Source: Tanypteryx hageni
Lineage: Eukaryota > Arthropoda > Insecta > Odonata > Petaluridae
DNA: 64,000 nucleotides
NCBI GenBank assembly: GCA_028673005.1
Contig: CM054116.1
Span: 130,735,547-130,799,546, forward strand
Direction: 5' to 3'
Part shown: positions 1-12,665 of the stretch, piece by piece
Numbering within the stretch: the first letter of the stretch is position 1
How the letters are laid out: the number at the start of each line of letters is the position of its first letter
The notes under the pieces: generated by a model
The model's database searches: none
Told to the model about the DNA's origin: nothing
What the model saw: only the letters and a program-made list of their open reading frames with translations
Made by a program: the position numbers and the translations under genes

Positions 1-860
1 TCCGAAGTTTCTATCACTATGAAGGGATTAAGTGCATAGAAGCAAGGGTAAAAATTGATTTACGCTCGAGATCTGAATGAAAACCTCGTAATAGTGTCGC
101 ATTGTTTTATAAATATCTTTACAAAAATGCTAGATTGAAATGTGTTTGCGTGCGTTTCTTGTTTTTGACCGGGTAGAGGTGTTAGATATTGTTTTTATTA
201 GATATATGTAGAAGGAAAAAAATAAATGAGGAAGAAAAATGTTGGGTTTGGGAGAGAAGAATACAAAATGAAGTCTATATACAGTCGAAAATGAACCAAA
301 ATTATGAGTTAGTCGAGCTTGAGAAGAATGGTGAAATGTTGTATAATGCTGAAAATAGGATTTGTAGATATAAGAAAAACAGAATAAATGGTCTAAGGAG
401 TGTTTAGGCTGTGGAAAAAGACGGATAAGATTCTATAAAACCTTCTATAGACATCGAATTTTGGAAAACATATCTAATTAGAGATATGATATATTGCCAT
501 GATGTGATTCAGTGGCTGCGTATGGAGTTTATTTATTACCTATTCATCCAACATCAATTTATTTCAATTAATATATTGAATTTTTATTAAATATGATTTA
601 AAGTAACTCATGAATTGAAACTGTAAATAATAATTTCGCTAATAATATAGCTCACATAAATGAAATAATTGATATTTTTCGAATAAACTAATTGCATATT
701 GTGGTGAATCCATTTCTGAGATATTTCAGTATATCGATTTTTTAATTTTATTTTTAAACCACGAATATTCTTCAAATTTTATGACATTGTGTGATCTAAC
801 ATAAGTTAATATCAAATAGCAGTTTGGGAGAGGATAAAATCATGATCCAAAATTATACCT
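1..860. other. AT-rich unique DNA, nothing recognised
   Basis: No coding, RNA or repeat signal that I can support. A 72-codon open frame at 189-407 is lysine-rich and low in information and is not called. Confidence 0.5.
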
Positions 861-960
861 CGAATGGAAATCATTGTATCAATTCGTGTGAATTCGAGGA
901 AGCGGGAGGGGTACAGGCATTCGTATATTGAGTGTGGAGTGATACTATGCGATCCACGCG

Positions 961-1515
961 AGAATAGGGAGAGAGAAAGAGGGGAGAGAAAGGGGAGAGA
1001 GATGGGGGAGAGAGTGGTGGGAGGTATAGGGAAGGAGAGAGATGAATAGGAAGCAACTAAAAGATCGCAGAGCGACTGAGGGCGTCCCCTGTCACAAGAT
1101 CACACGGGGAGAAATCCTTTGGCCACTCCAATCTTCTCCGAATAGGCGGGTCAGTTAAACGGGCTTCATTATTAGGGTTAAAGGGCAATACGTGCCAGAG
1201 GACGGGGGCGGTGTGGGCAGGACGCAGAGGGGGCGGAAGCATTGACACCGCCCCGGACTCGAAGGAGGGTGGGCGCAGTGGATCGTCGCGCCACTCTCTC
1301 ATCGCGATCCCTCCCCTTAATCGAATTCAGCGATCGTTCCGCTCCTAAGCCCCGTTCCCGGCCGATGGGTTGTTTACAGAAAGGGGGAGGGGCAGGGAGG
1401 GCTCGGGACCAGGGTCTACGGGACTCGCTTGCAGATATCCGGGGAGGGTGGCCGAAACCTGAGGTCTACTCGTTCCGTCACTTTCCTCTTCCATTCTCTT
1501 CCGCTTCGCTTTAAT
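961..1515. other. GA-tract followed by GC-rich, CpG-rich island
   Basis: A purine tract (961-1046, GAGAG units) runs directly into about 450 bp of GC-rich, CpG-containing DNA (1060-1510) that contrasts sharply with the AT-rich surroundings. Open frames cross it on both strands but none resembles a protein I know, and high GC alone removes stop codons. The same purine-tract-plus-island layout recurs near 30.2-30.96, 36.8-37.97 and 57.4-58.2 kb. It may be a promoter or other regulatory island; this is inference from composition only. Confidence 0.4.
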
Positions 1516-1861
1516 CAAACCTCTTCAAAAGGAGCGGTAAAGAACAAATATTGATATATTGATTCGCTCGCATTATATGTCACCCGAACATGTTTTCTTA
1601 AAATCTCACAATTATAAAACTTAATACTGTACTTACTTATTTTTATCTATTCATATAGTGAGATTATAACTGGCACTGTACGACCTTTTACGTTCAACAA
1701 ATCAAAAATAAAATAGATGACATATTATTCCGCTTCAGACAGGATTCTAAATTGCGCCGAGACAAAAATCCGGCTACAGCGGCAGTCACCCGGGACCGCA
1801 CGCCTTAAAGTACCACGTAGATAAATTCGGGCTTTTACATAAAATAAGTGACTTAAAAAAT

Positions 1862-1863
1862 AA

Positions 1864-1917
<54 letters not shown>
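1862..1917. repeat. (TA)n microsatellite
   Basis: Uninterrupted TA dinucleotides over about 50 bp. Confidence 0.95.
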
Positions 1918-1920
<3 letters not shown>

Positions 1921-3180
1921 ATGAAGAGATGTTAAAACACTGCATGGATCTTCATATCAATTTACAGGACGGCGCGATTCTTGCGATATAGATGGTAAAG
2001 ATCTGCTCCGAGATTTAAAAATTTTCCGTGATATTATTTCAATAGACTGTGGTGGTACTACAGAATGTTTAAAATTAATATGCAAATGGAAGATGTGTAT
2101 CTAATATATATGTGGCATTGACGATCATGTTAACCACTCCTGTAAATTCTGCAGAACAGATTAAAAAAAAAACTCAAAGAAATCTATTTAAGATCTACAA
2201 TAACTAAAAAAATATGAACAAGATTGCCTACATTATCTACAGAAGATCAACTGCCAAGAGAAATTGATTAAATGATGTTGTACAGAAAAGCCCAAAAAAT
2301 TGATGTGTTAGATAATATGTTAGGTTAGATTTACACATGTACACGCATGTTTTAAAAGATTTTGTTCTAAATAAATTACATATATATACATTCACATGCA
2401 CACTTTGGTTAATTAAAATGTTTTGGGCCGTGCAAATTTATTTGCTCAAGGCCCAGCAACATACTCAGCCGGCCCTGCGCCTAGTATCGTGAATCATGAG
2501 TGCTATCCACTATCCTAAAATGACTACCGATTAATTATTATTATTATTAAATTTTAGTTAATACTGCCCTTAAAAACTAGAAAGTTGTAAATATTATTCT
2601 CAAAAAGTATATGCAGTGAAGGATACACTTTTTTTCAGGTTTAAAATAACAACAAAATTTAGAAAGGTTCCTTAATTCTACCATTAAAATATCGACAAAA
2701 ATATTCATATTGTTGACAATAAAATATATACGCACAATTTTGACAAACAACAAGTAATTGTTTTGACAGGTTTCTCGTTCATGGATGTTTAAATCATCGG
2801 CAGTGCAAGGTCTTACATAACGGTAGTCATTCTTTCCCTCTCTCTTTTATTCCCTCTCTTTCTACGCACTAAGAGCACAGCTGAGCACGGAGTGAGGGGA
2901 TCGTGTCCCAGCTAAATCATTTAACAGGATCTTATACAAATTATGTACATAGATTAATGCTTGAAACATTATACTCGCACGAGATATGTTTACATTAAGT
3001 ATTATCGAGTCAGATGTTGATTTGTAAGAACATATTTAATAGAGAAATCTTTGAAAATCACTTTTAAAGATTGTAGCATATTCAAATTTTATTAATATAG
3101 ATGAATTAGCATCAAACGATAATCAAACCACAAAAGCGAGGATATAAAAATATTTAAGTAGTAGAGAAAACAAAAACATA
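1918..3180. other. AT-rich DNA with a possible hAT right end
   Basis: Around 2425-2475 the minus strand starts CAGGGCCGGCTGAGTATG and carries GGGCC motifs, as many hAT ends do. I could not find a convincing partner end, so only a possible terminal remnant is noted. The rest of the stretch shows nothing I can name apart from a short (TTA)n run near 2534. Confidence 0.25.
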
Positions 3181-3499
3181 TTATAAAGAATTAGAGATAA
3201 GGATCGGAATCAAGTCGGTGGAAAAATAGAAAATACGGGCGTTAGGGCGCACGATTGGATATTGGAGGAAGTATTGCAAAATCCAAAAGCTAATGATGTG
3301 GCAAGAAGGCAGGAAGGGAAAGAGAATGGAAGTAGCATTTCCGAATTTAGACAAATGGAAAGTGGATCGATGCGATAAGCTAGAGGCGAAGAAAACACGG
3401 AGAAACGTACAAACAGGAAACGGAGCGGCATATCGAATTCCAAGAAATGCTGACCAATCAGAAAAAGAAGGATCCACGACGTGGGAAGTGAGGGAGGTG

Positions 3500-4015
3500 G
3501 AAAGGGAGAATATAAAAGGGGAAGAGGGAATATAGAAGAAAACCGAGAATACAGAAGGAAAAGGGAGAATATAGAAGGAAAAGTGAGAATGTAGAGGGAA
3601 AATGGAGAATATGGAAGTGGATGAGAGAATATAAAAGGAAAAAGGATAATATAGAAGGGAAAGGGAAAATATACCAGGAAAAGAAAGAATATAGAAGTAA
3701 AATAGAGAATATAGAATGTACTGTGAGAATATAGAAGGCGAAGGGAGAATATAGAAGGAAATAGGAGAATATAGAAGGCTAAGGGAGAGTATAGAAGGAA
3801 AAGTAGGAATATAGAAGGCGAAGGGAGAATATAGAAGGAAAAGAAAATATAGAAGGAAAAGGGAGAATTTAAAAAGAAAAGTGAGAATATAGAAAGAAAA
3901 GGAAAGATATAAAAGGAAAAGAGAATATAGAAGGTAAAGGAAGAATATGGAAGGCAAAGGGAGAATAGAGATGGAAAAGGGAGAATATATATTAAACGGA
4001 GAATATAGAAGGGCT
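3500..4015. repeat. AG-rich minisatellite, about 20-bp unit
   Basis: About 25 imperfect tandem units, consensus close to GGGAGAATATAGAAGGAAAA, varying from 17 to 22 bp. The purine strand is the plus strand. The reverse strand stays open for 301 codons as a serine/phenylalanine/isoleucine/tyrosine/leucine repeat, which follows from the repeat composition and is not evidence of a gene. Confidence 0.9.
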
Positions 4016-5880
4016 AGAAAGCATCCCCAGGAGTATATAGGGCGGCGAGAGGGCTTCTGATGTTGGAAACATATCGATCGCCGCAATTGTCCTTTTCTCC
4101 TTTTAGATGCGAGTAAAATTCAACTAAAATGATTTAGAACGATGTTTAAGGTTCACGAGAATTTTTTCTGCTTCAGTTTTATCGACATTTTTCGAATCCA
4201 TCAAATGCAATTATGTATGTATATTATTCACTCCATAACTGAAATTGAGTGCACTTTACTAGGTTGTACAACAAGGATGCGTTTTTGATCTTACAATAGG
4301 AAACGTTGTGGATCCAAGAGAGACCGCCGTTTCCCTGACGTTTTATATACAGCCATTAGGACCTATCCTCTTAAGGTAAAGACAATAGCGGCGTACGTTC
4401 AGGACCAAGAGCTTGGCGAGTAGCGGATAGGATACATCCTGCAAACACTGCAGCTGGTTATACTTGTATGGTGTGCGGGTAAACCTTTTAACAGGATACC
4501 ACAATGCAACTGATGGGAAAATATTTAAAAACAAGAAACGTTTAAAATATGTTTGTAAACCGAAATGAAAGGGATAAATTATTTTGGCATTTTGAAATAA
4601 AATTCAGTTAACGGTAAATTTACCAGTTTTAAATCGTAAAACTAAAGTGTTATCCGATATTGAAAAACAATGTTATTCCTTTGTTATATCAACATAATTA
4701 TTTGTAGTAAAGAATTACAATAACATGGGTAGATGATAAGAAATCATTGTTCATGACAAAATTATGACTTTGAACTGTAAGTACATTCTTACAAATATTA
4801 CAATGAAGTTGCACTAACAGCTAATTTATTCTTTGTAAAAGTGACTGGTGGTGTCTTTTTCTTACTTTCGTCTCGTAAACTATTTGGAACTATTATTTTC
4901 AATTTCGCTTAATAGCATTATATAAGTGGTCTTTTACATTTGTAAATATAAATTTCTAGCTCCTCTTGCGCCTTAGCATTTTCTGGTGGCGGCATAAAAA
5001 AATTCTCCCTACAGTCTGTAACCCCCCGTTTCTCCGATTCACAAATTCCTTATCTTAAATCTCTGCTTGTTATCCAGTATTATCTGCTAGAGTAATTTTA
5101 GTATTGCCAGGCCAATGAAACTCATCAAATAATGTTTGAATCTGCGTTTTTTCATTTATATCAGCAATTCAGTAGATTCATGACCTAAATTTTTATCATC
5201 TTTAAGTTCGTTTTCTTTCACCTGCTTTACAAAACCAGACTAAAAAAATTTAGATATTGCATTGATATTTAACTGAGTTCAAAAATAGAGCATCTGTACA
5301 GACTGCATTATGTTTAATTTTACCTTTGATTGGAAATACATGAGCCCATATTCCTAAACATACATAGCTATGCTAGTTGACGTCTATGTAATTTTATCCG
5401 TTTAACGTCATAAATTATCCCTCGACCCGAATGTTATTGTTTGAAAATACAATATTTTTACATTTAGTAATTTAATACCTTCACATTTACGAGCAGTGCT
5501 TTGATCAAAGCACAAAAAAATTGTCTTTTATGCACGTCCAATTTTTAATCACTCGATAAATATAGATATTTTGATCCACATGGTTACAACGTGGTCTTGT
5601 ACATGCAGATTCCTTATTTAAACTCCTTTTAAACAGCTTTTGGAGTATGTTAGGATGATAAAAATATAAAGATAATTTTTTTGTTGCTGAGAAGTATTGC
5701 CGATACGATAAAAGAAGGATTATAAAAATACGGATGTTGCGAAATAACAGGGATTTTTACTGTATTATTACAATAATACAGGCCAGTTCCCAAAAAAATT
5801 TAATAAGAAATTTGACGATATAAAGAGGTTTGCTAAGTAAAGATTTTGCTATAATATATTTATATACAGAGACCCAAACT
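4016..5880. other. AT-rich DNA, nothing recognised
   Basis: No frame, terminal repeat or RNA signal that I can support. Confidence 0.5.
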
Positions 5881-5888
5881 CGGCATAG

Positions 5889-6905
5889 CAGGAATGGGCA
5901 AAATACGGTCTGCGGGCCACATGAGGCTCACAAGGGCACTTAATGAGGGCCATCATTAAATCAAGCCATATAATTAGAACGAGCAATTTCATAATTTTTA
6001 CTTGCCATTCTGGCCGTAAATCTACTCTATTAAAGTTATGTATTATACATTATTGATCTGCATCGATATAATCCCTCGTAATATCAGGAGATAATTACGA
6101 TGTGTACATTAATGCGCCTCGCCTAAACACTCGCAACGGATAATGCGGCATCTATAGCCATTTTAGCCCACTTTCCAGAATGGAAATAGCCTTGTAGTTT
6201 TATCGTTTTGTTTAGCCTACTTTCCAGAATGGAAACAGGCTTATAGTTTTGTTGTTGTCTGTCTGTCTGTCCGTCTCTCCCTATTAACCTTTGAACCAAT
6301 AGACCAATTTTCATGAAACTTGGTGGAAATGTCTTGCTACATGGGCCGAGCTCCTGAGGATATTTTTTATTCCGAAGATTTAAGTTCAGGGTTCTATTCC
6401 AGAAACTATCCTTCCCATTTGATTTACATGGGAAATCTGAAACTCATCGCGCAGGGTAATTTTCTCTTGCACATTAAAATATCTTAGAATTGTAATATTG
6501 GTGCGAGTTTGTGCTATTCTTTGAGGAAATGAATGAAGATTCTAATTGATATCGTAGAACTTTGCTTAACGATTGTATTTCTTAGAATTTTGCATAAACA
6601 CGGGCGATTTTGCAGTTTTTATCACTCATTACAAGAGTGTTGCCTATTGTTGGACTTAGATTCAGTATATTCTAATATGTACACGCGTTATTTTTGCCGC
6701 ACAAATACCCGTGATAAATTAAATATTACGTTTGAATGTATTTTATGACGCTAAATTATGAAATTTGGGAACACAAACTACATATCTGACTTTAAAGCAA
6801 TTAAAGTCAATATAAGTATTAAATAAATGATTAAATGGAAAGTAGGCATCATAAGTTGTTTGGATCATCTTGTTAACAGAATATGCGGGCCATTTCGCCT
6901 ATCCT
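5889..6905. mobile_element. hAT-like non-autonomous transposon relic
   Basis: The left end reads CAGGAATGGGCAAAATACGG, close to the CAGGGGTGGGCAAA ends known from hAT elements. The right end, reverse-complemented, reads AGGATAGGCGAAATGGCCCG, an imperfect terminal inverted repeat. Flanking octamers CGGCATAG (5881-5888) and TGGCATAG (6906-6913) differ at one base, as expected of an old 8-bp hAT target duplication. No transposase frame remains. The interior holds a roughly 50-bp direct duplication (about 6163-6262) and a GTCTG-rich stretch (6255-6285), perhaps from a later insertion: a GCCTACTTTCCA motif near 6211 recurs inverted near 6840. Confidence 0.65.
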
Positions 6906-6913
6906 TGGCATAG

Positions 6914-7840
6914 AAAAATAATTTTAACAGTCTTTTGGATATACTAACGATCAGCAACTAATGTGTTTCTATAGTTTCTGGTTGACAATATATAATTATC
7001 AATGTTCAGTAATATGAGCTCATCAGTAAAAAAACATGAATAGAATAAGAAACCTCATTAATATTCCTAAAAGATAGTTTAAATTTGAAGATTATGCGTC
7101 AATTCATTCTAATTTAAATTTCCAAAAGAATAAAAGCCTGCACTTTATAAAGTCACCTTTTACGTGTTACCTTACGGGAAATAAAAATCGCCCCCCCCCC
7201 TGGAATCGAACCATGGTCTTTTTTCGTATATTTTTGGTCATTTAATTTTTATATCCGAGTTAAACATACCTGCGAAATTTAAACCTTCCACATAATCGGA
7301 AAGTTTGTTAAAACGCGTCAAAACGTGCCATTGATGACGTCAGCGTCTCACACTGACCAGACATCGACAGAACTGGAAAACTATATGTAAGATTACTCGG
7401 GCATTTTATATAAATGAAAAGCGAATAAATAAAGATCTGAAAAGAGATAATTTTGCATGCATGTGATAAATGAGTTTTACTGGTTCTGTTATTTTTATAA
7501 TTAGAGTATTAATTGTGTCATTCTTGGTAATGCAGACATACTTAAATAATTTCAAAATGTGGAATAAAAGACAGACAAAGAAAAAGTGTTGATTCCTTTA
7601 TGAAGAACAAAAGTAGTGAGAGTGTAAAAGAGGAGAAATTGACAGAGAGAAAACGGGGAGATCAAAGAAGAGATGGGGAAAAATATAAAGAGAGAGAGAT
7701 ATAGAACGACACCTGAGATTACGGGGAAATACTTCAAAGATGGTTTCCTTCTGACGGGGAGGAAGGTTGATCGTAGCAACTTCACCATAGGGCAGTAGGC
7801 GGAGCTAAATAAGCGCCTTCTTCTTTCCCATCTCCCACTT
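6914..7840. other. AT-rich DNA with a poly-C run and one CRE-like palindrome
   Basis: A (C)10-12 run lies at about 7190-7201 and TGACGTCA at 7335-7342. Neither is tied to a recognisable gene. The rest is unassigned. Confidence 0.4.
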
Positions 7841-7844
7841 TCCT

Positions 7845-7960
7845 CCTCTCCACTTCTCTTTCTCTCTTTCCCTCCTCTCTCCTTCATTCCTCTCTCCTTC
7901 CTACCTCTCTCCTTCCTACCTCTCTCCTTCCTTTCTCTCGCTTTCCCTTATTTCGCTCTC
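7845..7960. repeat. CT-rich tandem repeat, 15-bp unit
   Basis: CTCTCTCCTTCCTAC-type units repeat about five times between 7870 and 7935 within a longer pyrimidine tract. Confidence 0.85.
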
Positions 7961-9000
7961 TCCCCAAAATTCCCTTCACGTGCAAGAAGCTAACTCCTAA
8001 ATTTCTCTCATTTCCTCGTCACTCTTAAACATCACCTTCTCAGATTTTTGAACCCCTTTTCTTTGCCCATCGACCAAACCACCTCCTCCACCCTTCTACT
8101 TTCGGATGGCGTGCGCATTGTGTGCCACGAGCGCAATTTCGAATTGAATGGTCTTTGAATTGCCGAGTAGAAAGGGAATGAGAGGGAAAATGTTGGATTT
8201 GCAAAAAAGGCTCAATTTGGGTAAAAGGGAACATAGGATACGAGTGTGATGGCTGGGTTGGGGCATAATAAAATTATACCATCTTAACTATAATAAACAT
8301 TCTCCTGAAGAATTTAGTTTGATGTTTTGCAACTTATCCTTACAAATTCAGATCATAAATTAATATATTAAAAGAGAATTGTGTGCTTTAAAGAAATATG
8401 TCGGTTATAGTTTACTCCAAGTTTATTTCAGTAAAAAAAGTAAACTTTCACAATCATCTCAAATACATTTATCGAATTAATGTCCCAAATCATGAGGTTG
8501 AAAGTAAAAAGGTTACATATCGCAAAACACGATAGTATATCAATAAAAAGTATTTCCATTGAAAATAATGATATAGTTGAACGCATTAGAACATATAGAC
8601 GAAATAATAAACCTAGCTATGATGTGTTGGTAGAAAATACCAGACAAACATGAATTGTTTATCATTTCTTGATTTATTTGGTTTATAATGCATGAGATCA
8701 GATACATGTAGCTTTGAAATGAAATTCTGAAAAGTTAAAATAATAATAAATGTAATGTAATTAGTATAATATACGATATAATAACTATAGATAGTAATAT
8801 AATGAATAGTTTCACAGAAAAGAAATACACAGTCGAACGCAGTAGTTCACATAGTCGGAGGGAAAAATTAAAACATGGGAGTATAAGATGGCCTATATGA
8901 GGAAAACAGATGAATCGTTTATTGTTTCTTGATTTATTTGGCCTAAAATACATGGAAACAGATACAAAAGGCTTCATTCGGTCGAGTGCGCGGCTAGGGA
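7961..9000. other. AT-rich DNA, nothing recognised
   Basis: Two similar segments near 8655-8700 and 8905-8955 (the TTGATTTATTTGGYYTAWAAT type) suggest a small direct duplication. No gene or element is recognised. Confidence 0.4.
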
Positions 9001-9515
9001 GACTCAAATTCTATCGGAGGGAAGAAAGGGAGAGAAGGAGAGAGAGAGAAGGAAGGAGGGAAACGGAGGTGACATTATGAATGTAGGGAGAAGAATGATA
9101 GGGCGAGAGAGGGGGAGAGAAAAGAAAGAGGGAGAGGAGTGGAGGACAAAAGATAGGAATCCAGAAGGGGTTGCGTGTCAGGGGGAGGTGAGGGATGAGT
9201 TCCGACGAAGTGGAGTGCGTTGTTTGATGGGGATTTGCGTCGCCATGGATGTGCGGGCTGCGGTGGTGTGGAAGCAGAGAGGGCGAGGTTAGGCGGCGGG
9301 ATATGGGGTGGGGGTGGAGGTAGCGACAGGGGAAGGAGCTGAGGGAAGACGGTGGCGGAATGGGTGATTTCTGTTGGTTTCGAGTAAAACGGGTACTCCG
9401 CAAATAGGTGATGACTGGAGGGAGAGAGGGAGTGAGAGCGAGATGGAGTGGGAGAGTCTTTTTGTGTGAAACGGGGTGAGATGAGAATAGGCGCAAATCG
9501 AGCTTCACCCATGAT
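9000..9515. repeat. GA-rich tract grading into GC-richer DNA
   Basis: Purine-rich on the plus strand (9015-9140 and again 9415-9440), with GC-richer DNA between. Overlapping proline/serine-rich minus-strand frames (about 9011-9512) in two registers are explained by composition and are not called as genes. Confidence 0.6.
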
Positions 9516-9624
9516 GTTCCAAGACCTTATTTGTATTAGAAAACCAATTGATCTTTCTGAATAATGGTAGAATAGAAAATGTCGGCCATTTCTGCCCGGG
9601 CGTTTTTCAAGTACTAAAGTTTTG

Positions 9625-9767
9625 GATGAATAGATAGGCAGATAAAAAATAATAAATGTCTTTATTCGGACAAAATTTACTCCATAAGGTCCACTATTAC
9701 ATTTAACCTTTCGTCAATGTTACATTATATTAAAATACATTACATAACATCAAAAACGATTAAGATG

Positions 9768-9770
<3 letters not shown>
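9625..9770 (-). mobile_element. 3' end of a LINE or SINE, (TATC)n-tail family
   Basis: Read on the minus strand, a short conserved segment ends in an AATAAA-type signal and a tail of TATC-like tetranucleotides. The 21 bp around TTACATTTAACC(C)TTTCGTC match a second copy at 24665-24960, and a third, plus-strand copy lies at 47700-47850. This layout fits the 3' ends of non-LTR elements or their SINE partners. No coding part is attached here. Confidence 0.55.

Positions 9771-9812
<42 letters not shown>
9771..9812. repeat. (AT)n microsatellite
   Basis: Uninterrupted AT dinucleotides, about 42 bp. Confidence 0.95.
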
Positions 9813-9815
<3 letters not shown>

Positions 9816-10915
9816 TGCATATTCAAGGAAACTTCTAATAAAGACAAGGTATTTGTGGGGAATACCAGGAAGGAACTAACTTGGCTAACCTAGTAAAATC
9901 CCATGCAGGAAAACACACACTAAGTGAAGGGGGGAGGGGGTGAAAAAACCTGCGAAAACCCTATGAACGATGCAGTAACACCTACACATTAGAAAGTGAA
10001 AATCAAAAATTATATGTTAATATAGTAGGTTTAAATTAATGTTAATAATAGATAAATAAACGAGAAAAATATTCAAGATGAAATGTAAATGAATTAATAA
10101 GAGACCTATTTAACAATGGAGAAAATAACAATATATACACAGTAAATGTAAACTCAAAATTAACACAAAGAAAAAAAGAATAGATGAAGTGAGGGCAGAT
10201 AAGATGTATTTTAGTTCACCATGGTGCCTATTAACATAATATTTCACCTACTGTTTCATTCTAGAATGTACTCAAACAAATTTTAGGTTCATCGTTTGTT
10301 TATGTGTAAGATTTCAAGAAATTTTATAGCTTTTGTATCGTAATGTGACTCAAGACGAACATTTCCAAAATTTTTGGGAACGGTCCTTACCTCCTAAGGC
10401 CTTAGGATAATTCCTAGATCTGAAAAATATTTGTCAAGCCTTGAATTAGTTAGTATTTTAAGCAACTGGTTCTATTAAGTATACACAATTTTTGTGAGTT
10501 CGGTTTCTCATAATCGCTTGTAGATATAAAAAGAAAAGTCAATTGAAGTAGTTGCTATGAACTTTAAAGGATAAAGATATACGATCAAAATACCTTTTAC
10601 TGGAAATGTATGGAGCTGTAAATCTGATGATATATTTTGAGTTTTGTGTAAAATTACGAAGTACAGTCCAAAATAGAAATTAAAAGAATATTTGACATTA
10701 AAAGAAAAACTTAATCTCTTAATTAAATTGCTGCAGCTGAAGTTCATAATTTTCGAAGAAAGAATGAACTCGAATACAATTCCTAAACGTTGATATCATA
10801 TTACTCCAACACGTTTTTTATGTGTGCGGTACCAGTGATATATGGCTCTTGATGGAATTCTCTCGGTGTTAAACGAAAAAAAATACCTTAAGCTGCGCGA
10901 GAGGGCGTCGCAGCC
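9813..10915. other. AT-rich DNA, nothing recognised
   Basis: No frame, terminal repeat or RNA signal that I can support. Confidence 0.5.
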
Positions 10916-10929
10916 GTGTTCCAGGGAGT

Positions 10930-11480
10930 GCAGTGCAGGGAGGGAAAAGAGGAAAGGAGGTAGAGAGGGGAGGGAGGAGGAAGAGGGAAGGAGGTAGTGA
11001 GGGGAGGGAGGGCAAAGAGGGAAGGTGGTATGGAGAGGAGGGAGGGGGAAGAGGGAAGGAGGTAGAGAGGGGGTGGAGGTAAGAGGGAATGAGTTAGAGA
11101 GGGGAGGGAGGTGGAAGAGGGAATGAGGTTGAGAGGGGCGGGAGGGGGAAGAGGGAATGAGCTAGAGAGGGAAGGGAGGAGGAAGAGGGAAGGAGGTCGT
11201 GAGGGGAGGGAGGGCAAAGAGGGAAGGTGGTATAGAGAGTAGGGAGGGGGAAGAGTGAAGGAGGTAGATAGGGGTGGAGGGAAGATGAAAGGAGGTGGGG
11301 AGGGGAGGGAGGGGAAGAGGGAATGAGGTAGATAGGAGAGGAAGGGGGAAGAGGGTAGGAGGTAGAGAGAGGAGGGAGAGGGAAGAGAGAAGGAGGTAGA
11401 GAGGAATGGGAGGGGAAGATGGAATGTGGTAGTGAGGGGAGGGGGGAAGAGGGAAGGAGGTAGGGAGGTGAGGGAGGGGA
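10930..11480. repeat. GA-rich minisatellite, about 33-38-bp unit
   Basis: Imperfect tandem units of the form GAGGGGAGGGAGG followed by AAGAGGGAAGGAGGTAGA, about fifteen copies, purine on the plus strand. The minus strand stays open as proline/serine/leucine repeats in two registers because pyrimidine tracts lack stop codons. This is not read as coding. Confidence 0.9.
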
Positions 11481-11880
11481 AAAACGACTCTAGCGAGACT
11501 TGGAGTTTTCCGTGGAATTTGAGGGTTTATTTGAGAGGAGTACGGTGGGAATGAAAGCTCAGGGGAATGGACGATTGCAGGAGGAGGGAGGGGTGTTCTT
11601 CGGCTGGGCTCAGAAGGAGCGGAAGGCTGAAGGGAGGGGAGTTTTGGGAGGAGAAGTTGGGAGGACGGATGAAATGAGATCGAGGACATAAGATCGGTTT
11701 CCGTGAGCGGATGGAAGTACTCGCTTACGAAGCAGTTGTTTAGCGTTGGTAATATTATTATTTTGAAGCTTAGGAGCGGGTGAAAATCTTTTTAGTGGAT
11801 GTTTTCTTGCCAAACACAGCAAGAGATACGTTATTTTATGCCAGTAACTTGATATATATATATATGTGTGTGTGCTTATA

Positions 11881-12131
11881 AAATAAAACTTTATTCATCA
11901 TTTGCTAAGAATTGAAGATTCGACTCCAACCGTAAGGAATTTAGCTAAGTAGAACAGAGCGCTAAATCCGTATCTAGAGAGCCACACTCTCAACATTAGT
12001 AACTGATGTCGAGTGAGGAATGTTGTTTTTCGTACGTACATGTATTTATGCACTCAAAGCTACAGTCCCATTCGCTAAATTCCTTTCTTTATTTACGGTT
12101 GGAGGCGAATCTTCAATTCATAGTTTTATTT
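11881..12131. repeat. Imperfect hairpin (MITE-like)
   Basis: Two inverted arms, 11881-11950 and 12072-12131, share AAATAAAACT, then AATTGAAGATTCG, then CTCCAACCGTAA and GGAATTTAGC, with small indels between blocks. The loop is about 120 bp. No target duplication is obvious. The structure could be a small non-autonomous transposon or a hairpin-forming transcript. Confidence 0.65.
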
Positions 12132-12469
12132 GCCGTAGCAAATAGCGTATTTCTTCAGTCATCCAACTATCATGGAGGGCGTCCAGCCCTTGGGCTATCT
12201 CATATTGTTATCAGATAAAGTGATTTGTCGGATATTCGCCGTATTATCTTCTTCGTGGAGAGTCACAGATACCATAGCGGCATTTATTCCGTCATCCGCT
12301 CGCTATGTTTCCGTCACATTTTCAACGATTGGCTCTAAATCCGCCGAGTTAACTTCTCTCGCAGCGTCTCGCATTTCTCGAGACAGATATTTAAGAGCAG
12401 CGACGCGTTAGTTGGGATAGAATTTTAACACAGAAACTTTGTCACTCCTCTCATTAAACGCTGCAGGTT

Positions 12470-12665
12470 ACCCTTCCTATCCGGCCTCCCCCTCCTTTTC
12501 CTCTGCCCCTGTCCTCTCTCCCTCCATCCACCCTCGCTCCCTCTTTCTCCCTCCTCCACTCCATCTCTCCTCCACCTCTCCTTAGCACCCCCTTTTGCCT
12601 GACATGCCCGTCTTTCTGAATCTTTCGCTCCTTTCTCACTACACCATCCCCACTCATCTCCATAT
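12470..12665. repeat. CT-rich pyrimidine tract
   Basis: Cytosine/thymine-rich on the plus strand with CTCCCTC-type units. The 69-codon frame on the other strand reflects composition only. Confidence 0.7.

Noticed and set aside
1242..1514. 90-codon open frame in the GC-rich island
   Set aside because: No recognisable domain. Antisense frames are open too, as expected of GC-rich DNA.
3181..4086. 301-codon minus-strand open frame rich in S, F, I, L, Y
   Set aside because: It coincides with the AG minisatellite. Pyrimidine-rich strands lack stop codons, and the translation is just the repeat unit.
7196..7214. tRNA B-box-like GGTTCGATTCC on the minus strand
   Set aside because: No A-box, no cloverleaf stems and a long C/G run beside it.
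7335..7342. Perfect CRE palindrome TGACGTCA
   Set aside because: No gene or promoter nearby, and a single 8-bp site is expected by chance at this scale.
9011..9512. 165- and 145-codon proline/serine-rich frames
   Set aside because: Two registers of the same pyrimidine-rich strand are open over the same DNA, which points to composition and not coding.
11910..11990. tRNA-like stretch on the minus strand with a B-box resemblance
   Set aside because: One B-box mismatch, no A-box and no acceptor stem. The segment is better explained as an arm of the hairpin repeat.
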